A stretch of 64,000 nucleotides of DNA from Euphorbia lathyris. Its lineage: Eukaryota > Streptophyta > Magnoliopsida > Malpighiales > Euphorbiaceae. The stretch lies in contig NC_088911.1 of assembly GCF_963576675.1 (NCBI RefSeq), positions 29,992,501-30,056,500 on the forward strand, read 5' to 3'. Of the stretch, positions 1 to 11,718 are shown one piece after another (the stretch's first letter is position 1; each line of letters begins with the position of its first letter). Both the position numbers and the translations under genes were made by a program. The notes under the pieces were generated by a model. That model made no database searches, was not told where the DNA came from, and was given only the letters and a program-made list of their open reading frames with translations.

Positions 1-321
1 AGCTAAAAAAAAAAAAAAAAAAAAAGGAGACAGCGAGTGAGTGACAGAGGGTGTGGGTTCTAAATTCATAGTTTTGTGCCAGATGGCATCCTCTGCATTA
101 TTAGCCCCCCACTCCCTGTGTTCATATTTGTTGCTCTTCACCCGTTTTATATATTTGTACACTTCTGCATTCCTATTCTTATTATTTAATTATTAACTCT
201 AATTCTTAAACTTCTTAACTCCACCATGAAAGAATGTCAAAATAATTTGTCTCATGTGACAAATCAGAGATATCATTTATCCAAAATGCATCTTAAACAC
301 AAAAATTTAGATTGCTCTTCC
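1..321. other. Non-coding AT-rich DNA
   Basis: No supportable gene is seen. A 20-base A run lies at 6-25. It is not the tail of the adjacent RTE fragment, because that family ends in (TTG)n rather than poly(A). Confidence 0.5.
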
Positions 322-1098
322 TAACGCTGGTACGTGCACGAGTGCATATGTCGTTTATGATATCAATATATTTCTGCAAAATGTTTTTCATAAAGCCAAA
401 TTGGTTTTTCGAGATATTCACCCTTCTCCTTAGCCTTTGTTCGATCACTTGCTCTCAAAGTTTCATAATTTGACTCATTAATTTGATTCCTCGATAGTTG
501 GCACAATCTTAGACATCATCTTTGTTCTTATACAGACGGATTAGGGTACTTTTCCTTCATTTCGATGACATCTTATTGCTTCTCCAAATTTTGTTGAAGA
601 AAGTCGTCAATCATTCGATTCCTCTTCCTCCCAAACATCTCCAAATCTCAATAGGGATGCCATCAAGTCCTACTGTTTTCTTCAATCTCATATTTTTTAA
701 TGTCATTTTGAATTCTCCACATGCTGTCACGATTTATCATATCGTGAGGATACTTATATCTCCAACATCTTGTCTTCGATCTTCATTAAATAAGTCATCA
801 AAATAGGATCCCGTTATTCCTTGATATCCTTATCTCGAAGATCTTATATCTTCCTTTCTCCCATTTGGACAATTCTATATATGTCTTTTTCTCCTTCCTT
901 TGTATCCAATGTTGTCTACAAATCTCGATTCACCTTTACTTTGACATTTCGTATGACCTTCTTAGCCCCTTTATACTTTTCATAGTTCTTATCACTCTTA
1001 CATTTCCCCAATTTATAGTATTCTCGCTTACTTTTTATTGTTTATCGTATTTCTTCGGTCCACCAAGATGTGTTCTTATCCAATGTCATACTATCCGA
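322..1098 (-). pseudogene. Decayed RTE-clade LINE fragment (reverse transcriptase part)
   Basis: This stretch aligns by eye, with many substitutions, to the antisense strand of the intact RTE element at about 9536-10465 in the same window. Shared blocks include the segments on GTACGTGCACGAGTGCATA (near 330), the one around 390-530, and the one around 1060-1075. A block of roughly 150-200 bases present in the intact copy near 9605-9765 is missing at about 385. The preserved part corresponds to the reverse transcriptase core and its upstream linker. The reading frame is destroyed by stops and indels, so it codes for nothing. The element has neither its 5' end nor its (TTG)n tail here, so it is an internal relic much older than the copy at 8549-11718. 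Confidence 0.85.
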
Positions 1099-1621
1099 CA
1101 ACTAAAAAATTGACTTACAAGAGCATAAAACGGAGTTGAAAATTAATTTTGGGTGTTGACAGTCATGTAGTGCTATGTAAGTTAACGTTAAATAGGTTGA
1201 GTAGTGCAACTAACTAGATTGATAATGATAGTCATATATTGTTCTTTACTTTTAATTATGATTAGAAAAATTAATACAAAGTTTAATTAGCGATCATAAG
1301 CTTTGCTTACGATGTTAATGAACTTTAGCTAGCCTTTTTTTTATTGACTACTTACATCATTAGCAATCATTTAAACTTTATTAGAAGATCTACTCAACAA
1401 TGATTTTCTTCTTAATTATTCAACGAATATCAGGATATTTGATTAGCTTAATGCAAACAGGAATATTATAATGTATATGAAATTATCGAATTTATATTTT
1501 TCAAATTTGCTTGATTTAAAATTTAAATAATGTCTATGAGATAACAAAATATTTTTTGAATCCTTCACTCCATATTAATTTGAAATTTTGGACTAAACAT
1601 TTAATTATTTGATATTTTTTA
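1099..1621. other. AT-rich intergenic DNA
   Basis: No coding frame, RNA gene or repeat boundary can be supported here. The sequence lies between the RTE relic and the Mutator-like MITE. Confidence 0.5.
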
Positions 1622-2198
1622 TATTTTATAGGGTAATTAATTTATTAGTCCCTATATTTTGACAAAACACACTGTTTAGTCCCTGTATTTTCAAAAACAC
1701 ACACTAAAGTCCCTAACGTTTTTCTCGGTGAACTGTTTAGTCCCTAATGTTTTTCTTGGTGAACTGTTTAGTCCCTGCCGTTAGACTCTCATGAAGATTC
1801 TGTTAGTCAATTTGGATTTGTGTTCTTCTTTTCCTTTATTTTGCTTTTCTTTAAACTCTAATGCATCTGAAATCAACTTTGAGTGTTCTTGTTCTTAATT
1901 TTCTTCTTAATCGTTCAAATTCGTAAGCGTTGAGTCTGTTCTTTTTATTGTTCTCCATGCAAATAGCTTCTTCTTCTAAATTGGATTACTCTTCTGAAGT
2001 TTGAAGGTAAATAGTAAAGGGTAATTTAGTCATTTCCGAAGTCATAAACGGTAAAAAATGTAACAAACAGACGGAAGGACTAAACAGTTCACTGAGAAAA
2101 AGGTTAGGGACCTTACCATGTGTTTTTGAAAATACAAGGACTAAACAGTGTGTTTTGTCAAAATATAGGGACTAATAAATTAATTACCCTATTTTATA
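1622..2198. mobile_element. Mutator-like MITE with long terminal inverted repeats
   Basis: The element proper is 1631-2189 (559 bp). Its ends are inverted copies of each other over about 110 bp with only a handful of mismatches: the left end starts GGGTAATTAATTTATTAG and the right end is its reverse complement. It is flanked by a perfect 9-bp direct repeat, TATTTTATA (1622-1630 and 2190-2198). Long terminal inverted repeats with a 9-bp target duplication are the hallmark of the Mutator superfamily. The interior has no transposase frame, so this is a non-autonomous derivative. The repeated phrase 'GTTTAGTCCCT' occurs several times inside each terminal repeat. Confidence 0.9.
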
Positions 2199-3175
2199 TG
2201 TTATATGTTATTTCTAACATATTCTTATACTAGCTCTCTAATTAGAATATTCTAGTCATACTCTAATTAGAAATCTCTAAGTAAACCGAGTTCTACCTTC
2301 TTAAAGATTCTTTCACACACATATTAGAGTCGGTTTGTTCTTATTCGGAATAGTCCACTTAATTCCTATATATACGGTTTTACTCTCTCAAAAAAATATA
2401 TTTGTACTTCTTGCACAAAATTATTTATTACTATTGTTATTTTAATAGAATTGACTTGATGGTTCAAAAGTTGCTCATCAGAGTCCGACCAATTTTTATC
2501 TTATAGAAACATTGATATTGTGTTAAATCGGATCTTCTAAAAAGACTACAGATCTGTGGATGATATTTTTCACCGACGTTATCAAAATGGAATATTTGTT
2601 TGATAGAAGAAAACAACCTTTATAAGACAGCAAAGGAACACAAAAAGGGAGGGGAGGGGAGGGGGGCCGTGCAGCAAAATGACCTCCAAAAAAGCTGGGG
2701 GGAGATTACAACATCTTTGAAAGTTAATTTGACTATATAGTACAAAACATTATTAATTTGATGAAATTATTTTTATGTGGTACGAAACAAAAAATTCCTA
2801 AAAAAAAAAAAGAGAGTAGCTAGACCTGCCAATGTTATATGCCTAAAGACAGTACGAACCAAAAGGAATGCAGCCAACAAGAAAAGGCACACAGACAAAG
2901 ATTCAAAGATAAAAAGATAAATTGGATAAACAAGTTCAGACATAAACTAGTAGACAGACATATACAAGATATGTTTATTTTCGAAAGTGAAACAAATTTT
3001 AATTATATATAAACATAAAGACTTTTTTATGTATATCTGTCTTTAACCTGACACAAGGAGAACGTACAAAATAACTGCATGAAAGCAACTTTTTTACTCT
3101 TAATGTTTCTAAAAGATAAAACCATCTCTACTGTTATGTTTAAAATACATCCTTAATTTCTCATTTTGGGCATTA
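2199..3175. other. Non-coding AT-rich DNA with a G-rich patch
   Basis: No gene is supported. A TATA-like CTATATATACGG occurs at 2366-2376, in a stretch that resembles the U3/R part of an LTR, but neither LTR ends nor a target duplication could be found, so no element is called. Confidence 0.45.
2647..2666 (+). other. Candidate G-quadruplex motif
   Basis: Four G runs (3, 4, 4 and 6 bases) are separated by single A residues. This meets the usual pattern for an intramolecular G-quadruplex on the plus strand. The surrounding DNA is AT-rich, so the patch stands out in composition. No associated gene is visible. Confidence 0.6.
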
Positions 3176-4214
3176 CTTTTTATCAATGTTATGAACTGGT
3201 TAGGAGTCCGGTCCCGAGGTGATCCGGTTTATTGAATCTTCGACAAACCGGACTTATCCGGGGTTGAAGTGGAAATCGAAGGCCAGACCATGAAACGGTG
3301 CTTTTTTTTTTATTAAATTGGTTTTTCTTTATAATTTATTAAAAAAATATGATTAAATTAGAAAATTGTTGGATATGGCTCATAATATCCAAGGGGCTTA
3401 TCCCGGAGCGGAGCGAGAGGAGCGAAGCGCATCGATCAATAAGAAATAAACCGCTCATCGCTTCCGGAGACGTAGGCAATTAAAAACTGCCGAACTTCGT
3501 TAACAAATCATTGGTGTTCGATCTTTGCTTTATCATTCTGTTTTATTTAGCTTCGTTTTTCAACAAAAATAAAAAAAATAAGTAAACAATATAATTAGCC
3601 CGGTTTGTATTAAAAAGAAATTTGTGACAAAGCAAAAGTAGGCCGGTTAAGGACTCCCATTTCGGTGCGGCATTCGCATTGCTCACATCGTGCGGGTGCA
3701 TCCCTAATTTGGTTGTGGTTCGACTGCACCCTCATTTACGCGTGAGAGAGTCTTTCCCCTAGTAATTGGTTAAAGGCTTGTAAAAACCCTTTATTTATAA
3801 ACTAGTGGGATGTGGAAACTTAATTTCATTTCATGATCTTCAAAACCATTTCAAGTGGTTCACTTTGAGCATCAATTTCTCATTCATCACTTGATGGGTA
3901 TTTATAATATTTATCGTTAAAAAGATCTCATGGCATAGAATATGTTGACGTATTTCAAGTTATTCTAAAACTCGATTTGTCCATTCTATATTTAAGTCTC
4001 AAGTTAACAAAAAATAACAAACCACAAAATTTGTTTATAATTTGTTTTGGATATATATAATTTAGAAAATTAATTTTAAATTAATTTTATATATTTAATA
4101 TATACATATTATTATTTATTTATTATGTCATCCGATCTGACCAATTCGAACCATCCGGTCCGACCAAGTAACTCGTGACCCTCCTATACCAGTTCTAATA
4201 ACATTGCTTTTTAT
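3176..4214. mobile_element. Non-autonomous hAT-like element
   Basis: The element runs 3184-4206. Its short terminal inverted repeats are CAATGTTAT at the left and ATAACATTG at the right, with weaker inverted similarity continuing for about 50 bp in CCGG-rich sequence. It is flanked by a perfect 8-bp direct repeat, CTTTTTAT (3176-3183 and 4207-4214), the target duplication size of the hAT superfamily. The interior codes for no transposase. A solo LTR has inserted into it at 3367-3565, so without that insertion the element would be about 0.82 kb. Confidence 0.85.
3367..3565. repeat. Short solo LTR (TRIM-like) nested in the hAT element
   Basis: A 199-bp unit begins TGTTGG and ends TTCAACA, giving the TG...CA ends and 5-bp inverted termini of an LTR. 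It is flanked by a perfect 5-bp repeat AAAAT (3362-3366 and 3566-3570). The length fits terminal-repeat retrotransposons in miniature (TRIM). There is no internal region or second LTR, so it is a solo LTR left by LTR-LTR recombination. The AT-rich flank makes the 5-bp repeat less decisive on its own. Confidence 0.7.
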
Positions 4215-4432
4215 GGCCTCTCACCTTCAAAATTGAACATAAATATTTTCCAACTTTAACATCGCTAATATAAAAGTCCTTTAATATATGACTACTCCAA
4301 CAAGAATCGTTAGAGTCCTATCTGATCAAGATTGACATGATATTTGAAACTATATGTTAAGATATTTTATCTTCTTATTTTCTCCGTACTTATCTCTATT
4401 TAATATAGTTGTAATTGATACTGTTATAAATG
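4215..4432. other. Non-coding spacer
   Basis: AT-rich sequence between the hAT element and the probable 3' LTR of gypsy-A. Nothing recognisable is seen. Confidence 0.4.
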
Positions 4433-5025
4433 TGATACAGATCCCTATTCAAGTGAGGATTTTAATCTTAAATCCACAAAGAATGTTTCTTCTCAAACCT
4501 AGCTTGAAGGAGTGAAACCCAAGTTATAGAACAATAGCTCCAATGGAGGCTAGATTTTTTTTATTAATTTTATATAAATTGTCTTTCAATACAAATGAAG
4601 AGGTCTATATACCTCGCCTAATCCAAGACAAAAGACTTAGATGTCCAACTAGGGTTACAACTCAAAAGGTAAGTAATGGGGATAAAATAAGGAAGATGGG
4701 GATAAATGGTATTTAGGCGATCAAACCTAGACGGTAAAACAATAATCACATGAATGGAAAAATAGTAAAATCAGGAAAAAGGACAGTCAACTAACGCGTT
4801 GTCTCAAAGATTTGAAATGCTGGAAACTAGCCCCACACGTTGAGTCAAGCAACCCATACGATATGCGAGTCACTCCACATACCGAGTGGGAAAGTGACAC
4901 GGCATGTGGCAGGGGTTCTGCCCGTCTTTGCGTGAAGTTCGTCCTCCAGCTACTACCTCACACTGTGAGTGGGTTGGTTGACACGTCGTGTGAGTGAAAT
5001 CTCCTTCATGAGCAAAATTTCCTCA
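4433..5025 (-). repeat. Probable 3' LTR of gypsy-A
   Basis: On the minus strand, gypsy-A pol ends with a stop at 5023-5025 and non-coding sequence follows. That sequence holds a TATA-like GGTATATAGACC near 4605 and ends CTGTATCA at 4433, compatible with an LTR ending in CA. The exact start is uncertain: TG occurs at 5025 and at 5008, and no clear polypurine tract is seen. The partner LTR lies outside the window, so the call rests on position and TATA box only. Confidence 0.35.
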
Positions 5026-6889
5026 TTGATCCCCATTCGCTCCAACTTCGGGTCTCATGTCAAATATATCTGCATCATTCTCCCATTCTTCTAATGAGTT
5101 GGACTCTGACTCGCCCTTAGTGGTTGTAAGAGGACCATCCGGCTTCCATATGCTTAAATCCCACACATTGAAAGAGGTTGACATCTTTCCGAACTAATTA
5201 GGGAGGGCTATATGATATGCATTAGCTTTCACTTTCTTAGTCACCTCGTATGGGCCATACTTTCTCAGCTTGAGCTTACTACTCAGGGCACTTGCAAGCC
5301 TCTCCTTGCTTAGATCTACCATGACCTCATCCCTGACTTCAAATTGGAGATCCCTCCAATGCTTATCCACCTTAGCCTTGAGCATGTGACTCCGCTCCTC
5401 AATAATATGCTTCACCTCTTGGTGCATTTGGTGGTAGTCATTAGCTAGGTGTTGGGCGGTTATGCTCTTATTTTCTCCCTTCAGAATATCACTAATATCA
5501 AACATGTGGTTGGGGGGTACACGACTTCAAATAGTGTCTTCCTCGAGGTGGAACTGATGGATGCATTATAGGCAAACTCGACTTGAGCCAACATATAATC
5601 CCACATCTTCGGCTTGTCCCGAAATTTACTCCTCAATAGATTACCCAAGGTCTGGTGGACCACTTCCGTTTGTCCGTATGTTTGGGGGTGCGCAGTAGTG
5701 CTATACTTCAAAGTAGTCCCAAGAATAGCCCATAGGATACGCCAAAAGTGACTAACAAACTTGGTGTCCCTATCCGACATTATGCTTTTGGAAACTCCAT
5801 GCAACCTCACATTCTCCCAGAAGAACAACTTGGCAATTGTTGTGGCGTCGTTTGTCTTATGGCACGAGATGAAGTGTGCCATTAGTCCCAATACAAAGTC
5901 TATGGAGAGGTCCTCCTATATTGATTCTGGTACCGGTAAAGGCATAAGTAAACCCGCATTGGTGGCATACCCTTTGGATGTTTGGCGAACCCCATATCAC
6001 TCCATAATATAAGCCACATCCCTCCTTAACCTCCGCCAATAGTCACGGGAACTCACGGCTTCAAAAGTTTTATCTCTACCAAAATGTCCTCCCAATGTTC
6101 CTTCATGAAGATCACGGATCACACTCTCTCGGATCGATATACCCGGAAGACATAATTGACTACCTCTCATGAGATATCCATCAAACAATTGGTACTCGTC
6201 GTCCCCGGTTTGATCTATACACTTCTCCCAAATACTCCCAGAATCTGGATCATCCCGATAATCCCCTTTGATTTGCTCAAAGTCCTCTAGTTTAAATGCT
6301 ACTGTTTTGAGGAGTGCAACTCTCCTACTTAGAGCATCTGCCACTTTGTTTTGTTGACTCACTTTATGGATAAGTATATAAGGGAACTTGTCCACAAAAG
6401 CGGACCATCGAGCATGCATGGTGCTTCAAAGTTGTTTTTTACTCCCTAAATACTTGAGGGCTTGGTAGTCGGTGTATAATATGAACTCCTTGTCCACAAG
6501 ATAGTGCTCCCACGTCTTCAAAGCTTGGACCACCGTGTAGAACTCCTTATCATAAGTGGCCCACTTTTGTCTCGACTCACACAACTTCTCACTAAAATAG
6601 GCAACATGCATATTCTCTTGCATCAACACTCGCCTGAATCTTACTCCACTTGCATCATATTCGACTTCAAATAACTTATCAAAATCCGAAAAAGCTAACA
6701 CTGGAGTCGTGCTTAGCTTTTCTTTGATCAATGTATAACTATCTTATTGTTCATTTTCCCATTTGAAACCATTTCCTTTCTTCAAGCACTCAATTAGTAG
6801 TGCCACAATAGCACTAAAGTTTCATATGAACCACCTATAGAATATGACCAAACCATGAAAGCTTCTAATGTCACCAACATTCGTCGGAG
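5023..6889 (-). pseudogene. pol: Gypsy-A pol, C-terminal part: end of RT, RNase H, integrase
   Basis: This is the downstream half of a Ty3/gypsy polyprotein read on the minus strand. In order it shows the thumb of the reverse transcriptase (TPTNVGDIRSFHG), RNase H (VEYDASGV and [12 protein letters not shown]), the linker ending in VADALSRR, and the integrase core ([19 protein letters not shown]), then a C-terminal tail. The frame is mostly continuous but broken: in-frame stops lie near 6417, 6003 and 5931, a frameshift near 5490, and a stop near 5197. Just before MAHFISCHK, roughly 19 residues usual in this family are missing, including the region that precedes the first catalytic aspartate neighbourhood. 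Insertion of S1 after 6889 separates it from the upstream half at 23979-24885. I see no chromodomain, and the lineage within gypsy is not settled. Confidence 0.9.
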
Positions 6890-6894
6890 TCAGC

Positions 6895-8396
6895 TGTTGG
6901 TCCCTTGTGATTAGTTCCAAAGGGGGGGGGGTTAGGAACTAATGTAACTTTTTCGCTTTAATTGCGCTGACTTAATTTAATTCTTTGAGTTTCGCAACTC
7001 AGTTTTCGTCAGCGTGGCCGAGTGAGGCGTAAGACAGCTTTAGTCAGATACTGACTAGAACTGTTTTACTTGTGAGTTGGGAAATGACACTTTTGTGGTC
7101 AGCTTCCAACTCAACACTCTGATTTACTCAGTGTCAGCTTAAGCAATTTATATACTGAGTAAATATAGCAAGAAACATATACAGATATATATTGAAGGAG
7201 GGTTAGAAATTACTCAGCACGATTTATCCTGGTTCGGCCTCTCCGCCTACGTCCAGTCCCGAGAATCCCTCCGGGCTTTTTAAATCCAATACTAAGCTCT
7301 TTAAAGGTAGAGCGCAAACCGTTTACAAGGCAGTTGAATATGCAAGAGTACCTTCCTCTATTCGTCTACTCAACTCCACTAAGCGCTATAACCCAACACT
7401 TAGATTTTGTCTACCACTGAGCACCAAACCGAGTACTCAGTACACTCTCTCAATACTATGATTGATACAAGCTTGTTCTCTTTCAGAAAAAGAACACTTT
7501 AGATGATTACAAAGAAAATCACTCTAGCATTTACACAGATATGGAAGTTTGGTGTAAGATCTCTTTCTTGTATTGATGTGCTTTTGTATGTATACTCTTA
7601 TTCTCTTTTTGTTTTCACAATCGGCAAAGGATCCAAGAAGTATACTTGTCCTTTTATAGTTGTATTCTGAAGACTTGTTTATTTGAATTCTACATTTGTC
7701 CGTTGAATCCAAATGGCTCCTTTTTGCGACAAGGCTCTGGTCAGCTTCAGATTTGCAGGCCAATCCTGTCGTCTGAGTTCCGCAGGCGTCAGGTTTGTCT
7801 TCTTCTCGCAGGTTTCGTCTTTTTGTGCCAGTTTGTCTTTTAGCAAAAGAACAGTTGACCCATGCATCTTGAAATTGGCTTTTGCGTAATTCTAAGGTTT
7901 CTATTATTAGTGCAGACAGTTGTCGGATCTTGTGTTTTAGCAAACGGATCATTCGCACTGTCCTGAGGATCACTCAGCTTGACTTTGATAGTCGTTGTCT
8001 ATGTTTGTTGCCAATTCCGATACTGAGTTCTCTTTTACTCAGCTTCCATGGTCAGCTTCGTTCTGCAAGACACAGTTCTCAAGAAGACTTCTTTACTTTT
8101 GATACTGAGTTCCGTTCCACTCAGCATCGTTGATTAGCTTGATCTTTTAGCTTCTGTTCTGAAGATGACTTATCTTCTGTCATGCTGAGTTATACTCCAC
8201 TCAGCTTGTGCTGTTTTCTCATGCTGTCTTCCTCCTGTCTTACTTTTTATTTCTATTTCCATTTATATTTATACTCAATATTGAATAAACATATTAGTAC
8301 AATTAAATCAAAGCACTTAAATTTAATTGTCCCTTAATCATGGATTAACTTAAATAATTTTGTCAAATCAAAATCATGTGGAAAGGTGTTTCAACA
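6895..8396 (-). repeat. S1 3' LTR
   Basis: 1,502 bp, beginning TGTTGGTC and ending GTTTCAACA on the plus strand. It pairs with the copy at 20624-22129. A TATA-like box lies on the minus strand at about 7651-7660. A 9-bp inverted repeat (ATTAGTTCC / GGAACTAAT) encloses a run of 10 G at 6910-6943. Confidence 0.95.
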
Positions 8397-8410
8397 AACT
8401 CCCCCATTTT
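8397..8410 (-). promoter_or_regulatory. S1 polypurine tract
   Basis: On the minus strand the sequence AAAATGGGGGAGTT directly precedes the 3' LTR. It is the expected primer for plus-strand DNA synthesis. The same sequence occurs at 63004-63017 in S2. Confidence 0.9.
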
Positions 8411-8548
8411 GATGTTGGCAAAATATTTAATTGATGGAACTCAGCATTGCGATTCCCCATGATTGATATTCTTTTTATGCTTCTGAAATTACTCTCCCGT
8501 AAGGGTTGCATCTATTGACTTAACTTAACTCTAAACCTTCTAAGGTTT

Positions 8549-11500
8549 ACAACAACAACAACAACAACAAAGCCTTAGTCCCGAAATGATTCGGGGTCGG
8601 CTAACATGAACCATCATATAAAACCGTGAAAATCAAGTCGTGTCAGCGACACAGATTCGCTCCCTCCACTCCGTCCTATCCACTACCATATTTTCCTCAA
8701 TTCCCAATAAACTCATATCACTCTCGATCACCCTCCTCCAAGTTTGCTTAGGTCTTCCCCTACCCCTCACCACTACATCCCTTTGCCACTCTTCGGTTCT
8801 CCTAACCGACGCATCAAGCGCTCTACGTCTCACATGGCCAAACCACCTTAGTCGGTTTTCTCTCATTTTATTCTCAATAGATGTGACCCCTACTTTTGTC
8901 CTAATTATTTCATTACGCACCCGGTCCTTTCTCGTGTGACCACACATCCATCTCAACATACGCATCTCCGCCACCGACATCTTATGGATGTGGCAGTGTT
9001 TCACTGCCCAACACTCCGTACCATATAACAATGCTGGTCTAATTGCCGTCCGGTAGAATTTTCCCTTCAATCTATTAGGCATGCCGGGATCACAAAGGAA
9101 ACCCGTAGCACTCTTCCACTTCGACCAACCAGCTTTAATCCTATGAGCAACATCTCCATCTACTTCTCCATCCGTTTGGATAATAGATCCTAAATACCGG
9201 AAGCAATCCGAGGCCTGAACAACTCTCCCATCTAGGGTGATTGCCCCTACCTCCCTACTCCTACGGCCGCTAAACTTACACTCCAAATATTCTGTCTTAC
9301 TTCGACTCAACTTAAAGCCTCTAGATTCTAGAGTTTGCCTCCATAGTTCCAACTTCATCTCCACTCCTTCTTTCGTCTCATCAACCAACACAATATCATC
9401 TGCAAACAGAATGCACCATGGTATACCATCTTGAAGTGAACTTGTTAGTTCATCCATAACGATGGCAAAAAGAAATGGGCTTAGTGCGGAACCTTGATGC
9501 ACTCCAATCGTAATAGGAAACTCTTCAGTCTTCCCAACACTAGTACGTACACTCGTGCATACTCCCTCATACATGTCCTTTATGATGTCAATATATTTCC
9601 GCGAAATGCCTTTCCTTGTCAAGGCCCACCAAAGTACTTCCCTTGGTACCTTATCATATGCTTTCTCCAAGTCAATGAAAACCATATGCAAGTCTTTCTT
9701 CTTATTTCGATAGTGCTCCATTAATTGTCTCATTAGATGGATGGCTTCCATAGTTGATCTTCCCGGCATAAAGCCAAACTGGTTTTCCGAGATCTTCACC
9801 GTCCTCCTTAGCCTTTGTTCAATCACTCGCTCCCAAAGTTTCATAGTGTGACTCATTAATTTGATTCCCCGATAGTTGGCACAATCTTGGACATCGCCTT
9901 TGTTCTTATACAAAGGGATTAAGGTACTTTTCCTCCATTCTGATGGCATCTTATTGTTTCTCCAAATTTTGTTGAAGAACGTCGTCAACCATTCGATTCC
10001 TCTTTCTCCCAAACATCTCCAAATCTCAATAGGGATGCCATCAGGTCCTACTGCTTTCTTCAACTTCATCTTACTTAATGTCATTTTGACTTCACCCTTT
10101 TGAATTCTCCGCAGGCATTCATGATTTATCATATCGTGATGGATACTTATATCTCCAACATCTTGTTGGCGATCTCCATTAAATAAGTCATCAAAATAGG
10201 ACCTCCATCGTTCCTTGATATCCTTATCTCCAACTAGGACTTTCTGGTCCACATCCTTCACACATTTAACTTTTCCGAGATCTCGCGTCTTCCTATCTCT
10301 CATCCGAGCAATTCTATATATGTCCCTTTTAGCCTCTTTGTATTTTTCGTAGTTCTCGTCACTCCTACATTTCCCCAATAGTTTATAGGATTCTCTCTTA
10401 CTCTTTACTGCTTGTCGTACTTCTTCTGTCCACCAAGATGTGTCCTTACCCGGTGGCATGCTACCTTTAGATTCCCCTAGAACTTCCTTCGCTACTTCCC
10501 TTATACTATGCTCCATCTTATTCCATATCGAATCTATATCTGAATCCATATTGCAAGTCCAAATATCTTTTTTGGTCATCTCATCCAAAAATTTTTGTTG
10601 ATTCTCCCCTTGCAATTTCCACCACTTAATCTTAGTCTCTACTTGAGGTGTTTGTTTTCTTATACATTTCCTACTTCGAAAATCTAGCACCACTACTCTA
10701 TGTTGGGTTGTCGTACTCTCACCAGGGATCACCTTACAATCAATATAACTCTTTCTCCAAGCACTCCTTACTAAGAAGAAGTCAATTTGGCTCGCATTAC
10801 CGCCACTCCGATAAGTCACTAAGTGGGATGTTCTCTTCATAAACCATGTGTTCATGATACTCAAGTCATAGGCTGATGCGAATTCCAAAATATCATTTCC
10901 TGCTTCATTCTTATCTCCAAAGCCATACCCTCCATGAACACTCTCAAACCCATCTCGCCTAGAACCCACGTGTCCATTGAGATCACCCCCTAGTACCATT
11001 TTTTCATCCCTAGGAACCTGTTGCACCACTTCCTCTAAGTCATCCCAAAAAGCTTGTCTTATAGACACATCTAATCCTATTTGTGGCGCATATGCACTAA
11101 TGACATTCACAACCTCATCCCCTATCACTAGCTTAACACTCATAATTCTATCGCTCTTCCTAGACACCGCTACTACCTCATCAATATACTCCCTATCAAT
11201 AAGAATACCTACTCCATTTCTACCCTTATCCTTTCCTGAGTACCAAAGCTTATAACCCCAAGGAGCTATCTCTCTAGCCTTGGTTCCAACCCACTTGGTT
11301 TCTTGTAGGCATAATATATTTATTCTCCTCCTCTTCATAACATCTACAATTTCAGCTAATCTTCCTGTCAAAGAACCTATGTTCCATGTCCCAAAGCGTA
11401 ACCTACTACCCTTACCCCTACCCCTACCATTACCGTGGACTAGCTTATTTACCCGCAACCCTTGCATATTTGACACCACCCCCGGGTCCTGGGGTGGCGC

Positions 11501-11718
11501 GCCGCTTCGGGGCGACGACCTAGCAACCCTTGCACATTTATCACTACACCCGGGTCTAGGAAGTGCAGCGCGTCGCTGAGTAGGGAACGCCCCAACGGTA
11601 TTTATATTATGGTTCATGTCATAAGATGTGGCTAAGTTTTACGCTGGCCGCCACAAACCTACCGCAACCCTCCTCCTTTGTCCGGGCTTGGGACCGGCTG
11701 TAAAGGCCACCAAGTGAC
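8549..11718 (-). mobile_element. Full-length RTE-clade LINE inserted in S1
   Basis: A 3.17-kb non-LTR element lies on the minus strand. Its 3' end is a (TTG)n tail (plus-strand ACAACAACA... from 8549) after the conserved RTE 3' end around 8575-8610. It is flanked by a 13-bp target duplication, CCTTCTAAGGTTT (8536-8548 and 11719-11731). The sister Sirevirus S2 carries the unoccupied site at 62866-62878 in opposite orientation, which independently confirms the insertion boundaries. The 5' end is GC-rich and begins GGGTCACTTGGTGG. Flanks are the 3' non-coding region of S1 between the third gene and the polypurine tract. Confidence 0.95.
8633..11617 (-). CDS. RTE LINE protein: endonuclease plus reverse transcriptase, uninterrupted
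   Basis: A single open frame of 994 codons with no internal stop. Residues about 73-310 form an apurinic-like (EEP) endonuclease. TWN with Asn79, QET with Glu106, GGDLNGH with Asp212 and Asn214, Asp279 in SQIDFF and the His306 region (TQHR) are in place. Residues about 520-790 form the reverse transcriptase: KAVGPDGIP, Asp649 in [17 protein letters not shown], and the catalytic FADD at 738-741. The C-terminus contains [11 protein letters not shown], usual for plant RTE proteins. The protein would nick target DNA and prime cDNA synthesis on it. The first ATG may be upstream of the true start, since residues 1-70 are low-complexity and GC-rich. An intact frame and a near-perfect target duplication suggest a young insertion. 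Confidence 0.95.
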   Translation of the reverse strand: MNHNINTVGAFPTQRRAALPRPGCSDKCARVARSSPRSGAPPQDPGVVSNMQGLRVNKLVHGNGRGRGKGSRLRFGTWNIGSLTGRLAEIVDVMKRRRINILCLQETKWVGTKAREIAPWGYKLWYSGKDKGRNGVGILIDREYIDEVVAVSRKSDRIMSVKLVIGDEVVNVISAYAPQIGLDVSIRQAFWDDLEEVVQQVPRDEKMVLGGDLNGHVGSRRDGFESVHGGYGFGDKNEAGNDILEFASAYDLSIMNTWFMKRTSHLVTYRSGGNASQIDFFLVRSAWRKSYIDCKVIPGESTTTQHRVVVLDFRSRKCIRKQTPQVETKIKWWKLQGENQQKFLDEMTKKDIWTCNMDSDIDSIWNKMEHSIREVAKEVLGESKGSMPPGKDTSWWTEEVRQAVKSKRESYKLLGKCRSDENYEKYKEAKRDIYRIARMRDRKTRDLGKVKCVKDVDQKVLVGDKDIKERWRSYFDDLFNGDRQQDVGDISIHHDMINHECLRRIQKGEVKMTLSKMKLKKAVGPDGIPIEIWRCLGERGIEWLTTFFNKIWRNNKMPSEWRKSTLIPLYKNKGDVQDCANYRGIKLMSHTMKLWERVIEQRLRRTVKISENQFGFMPGRSTMEAIHLMRQLMEHYRNKKKDLHMVFIDLEKAYDKVPREVLWWALTRKGISRKYIDIIKDMYEGVCTSVRTSVGKTEEFPITIGVHQGSALSPFLFAIVMDELTSSLQDGIPWCILFADDIVLVDETKEGVEMKLELWRQTLESRGFKLSRSKTEYLECKFSGRRSREVGAITLDGRVVQASDCFRYLGSIIQTDGEVDGDVAHRIKAGWSKWKSATGFLCDPGMPNRLKGKFYRTAIRPALLYGTECWAVKHCHIHKMSVAEMRMLRWMCGHTRKDRVRNEIIRTKVGVTSIENKMRENRLRWFGHVRRRALDASVRRTEEWQRDVVVRGRGRPKQTWRRVIESDMSLLGIEENMVVDRTEWRERICVADTT

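Noticed and set aside
6..25. Poly(A) run as the tail of the neighbouring LINE fragment
   Set aside because: The RTE family here ends in (TTG)n, and the fragment lies in the wrong position and orientation.
2199..2560. Possible LTR with TATA box at 2366
   Set aside because: No TG...CA boundaries, primer-binding site, partner LTR or target duplication were found.
4812..4997. 61-codon open frame on the plus strand
   Set aside because: It lies antisense within the probable LTR of gypsy-A, with no motif, no homologue in the window and no promoter.
8640..11579. Several plus-strand open frames of 64-99 codons
   Set aside because: They are antisense shadows of the uninterrupted RTE coding sequence.
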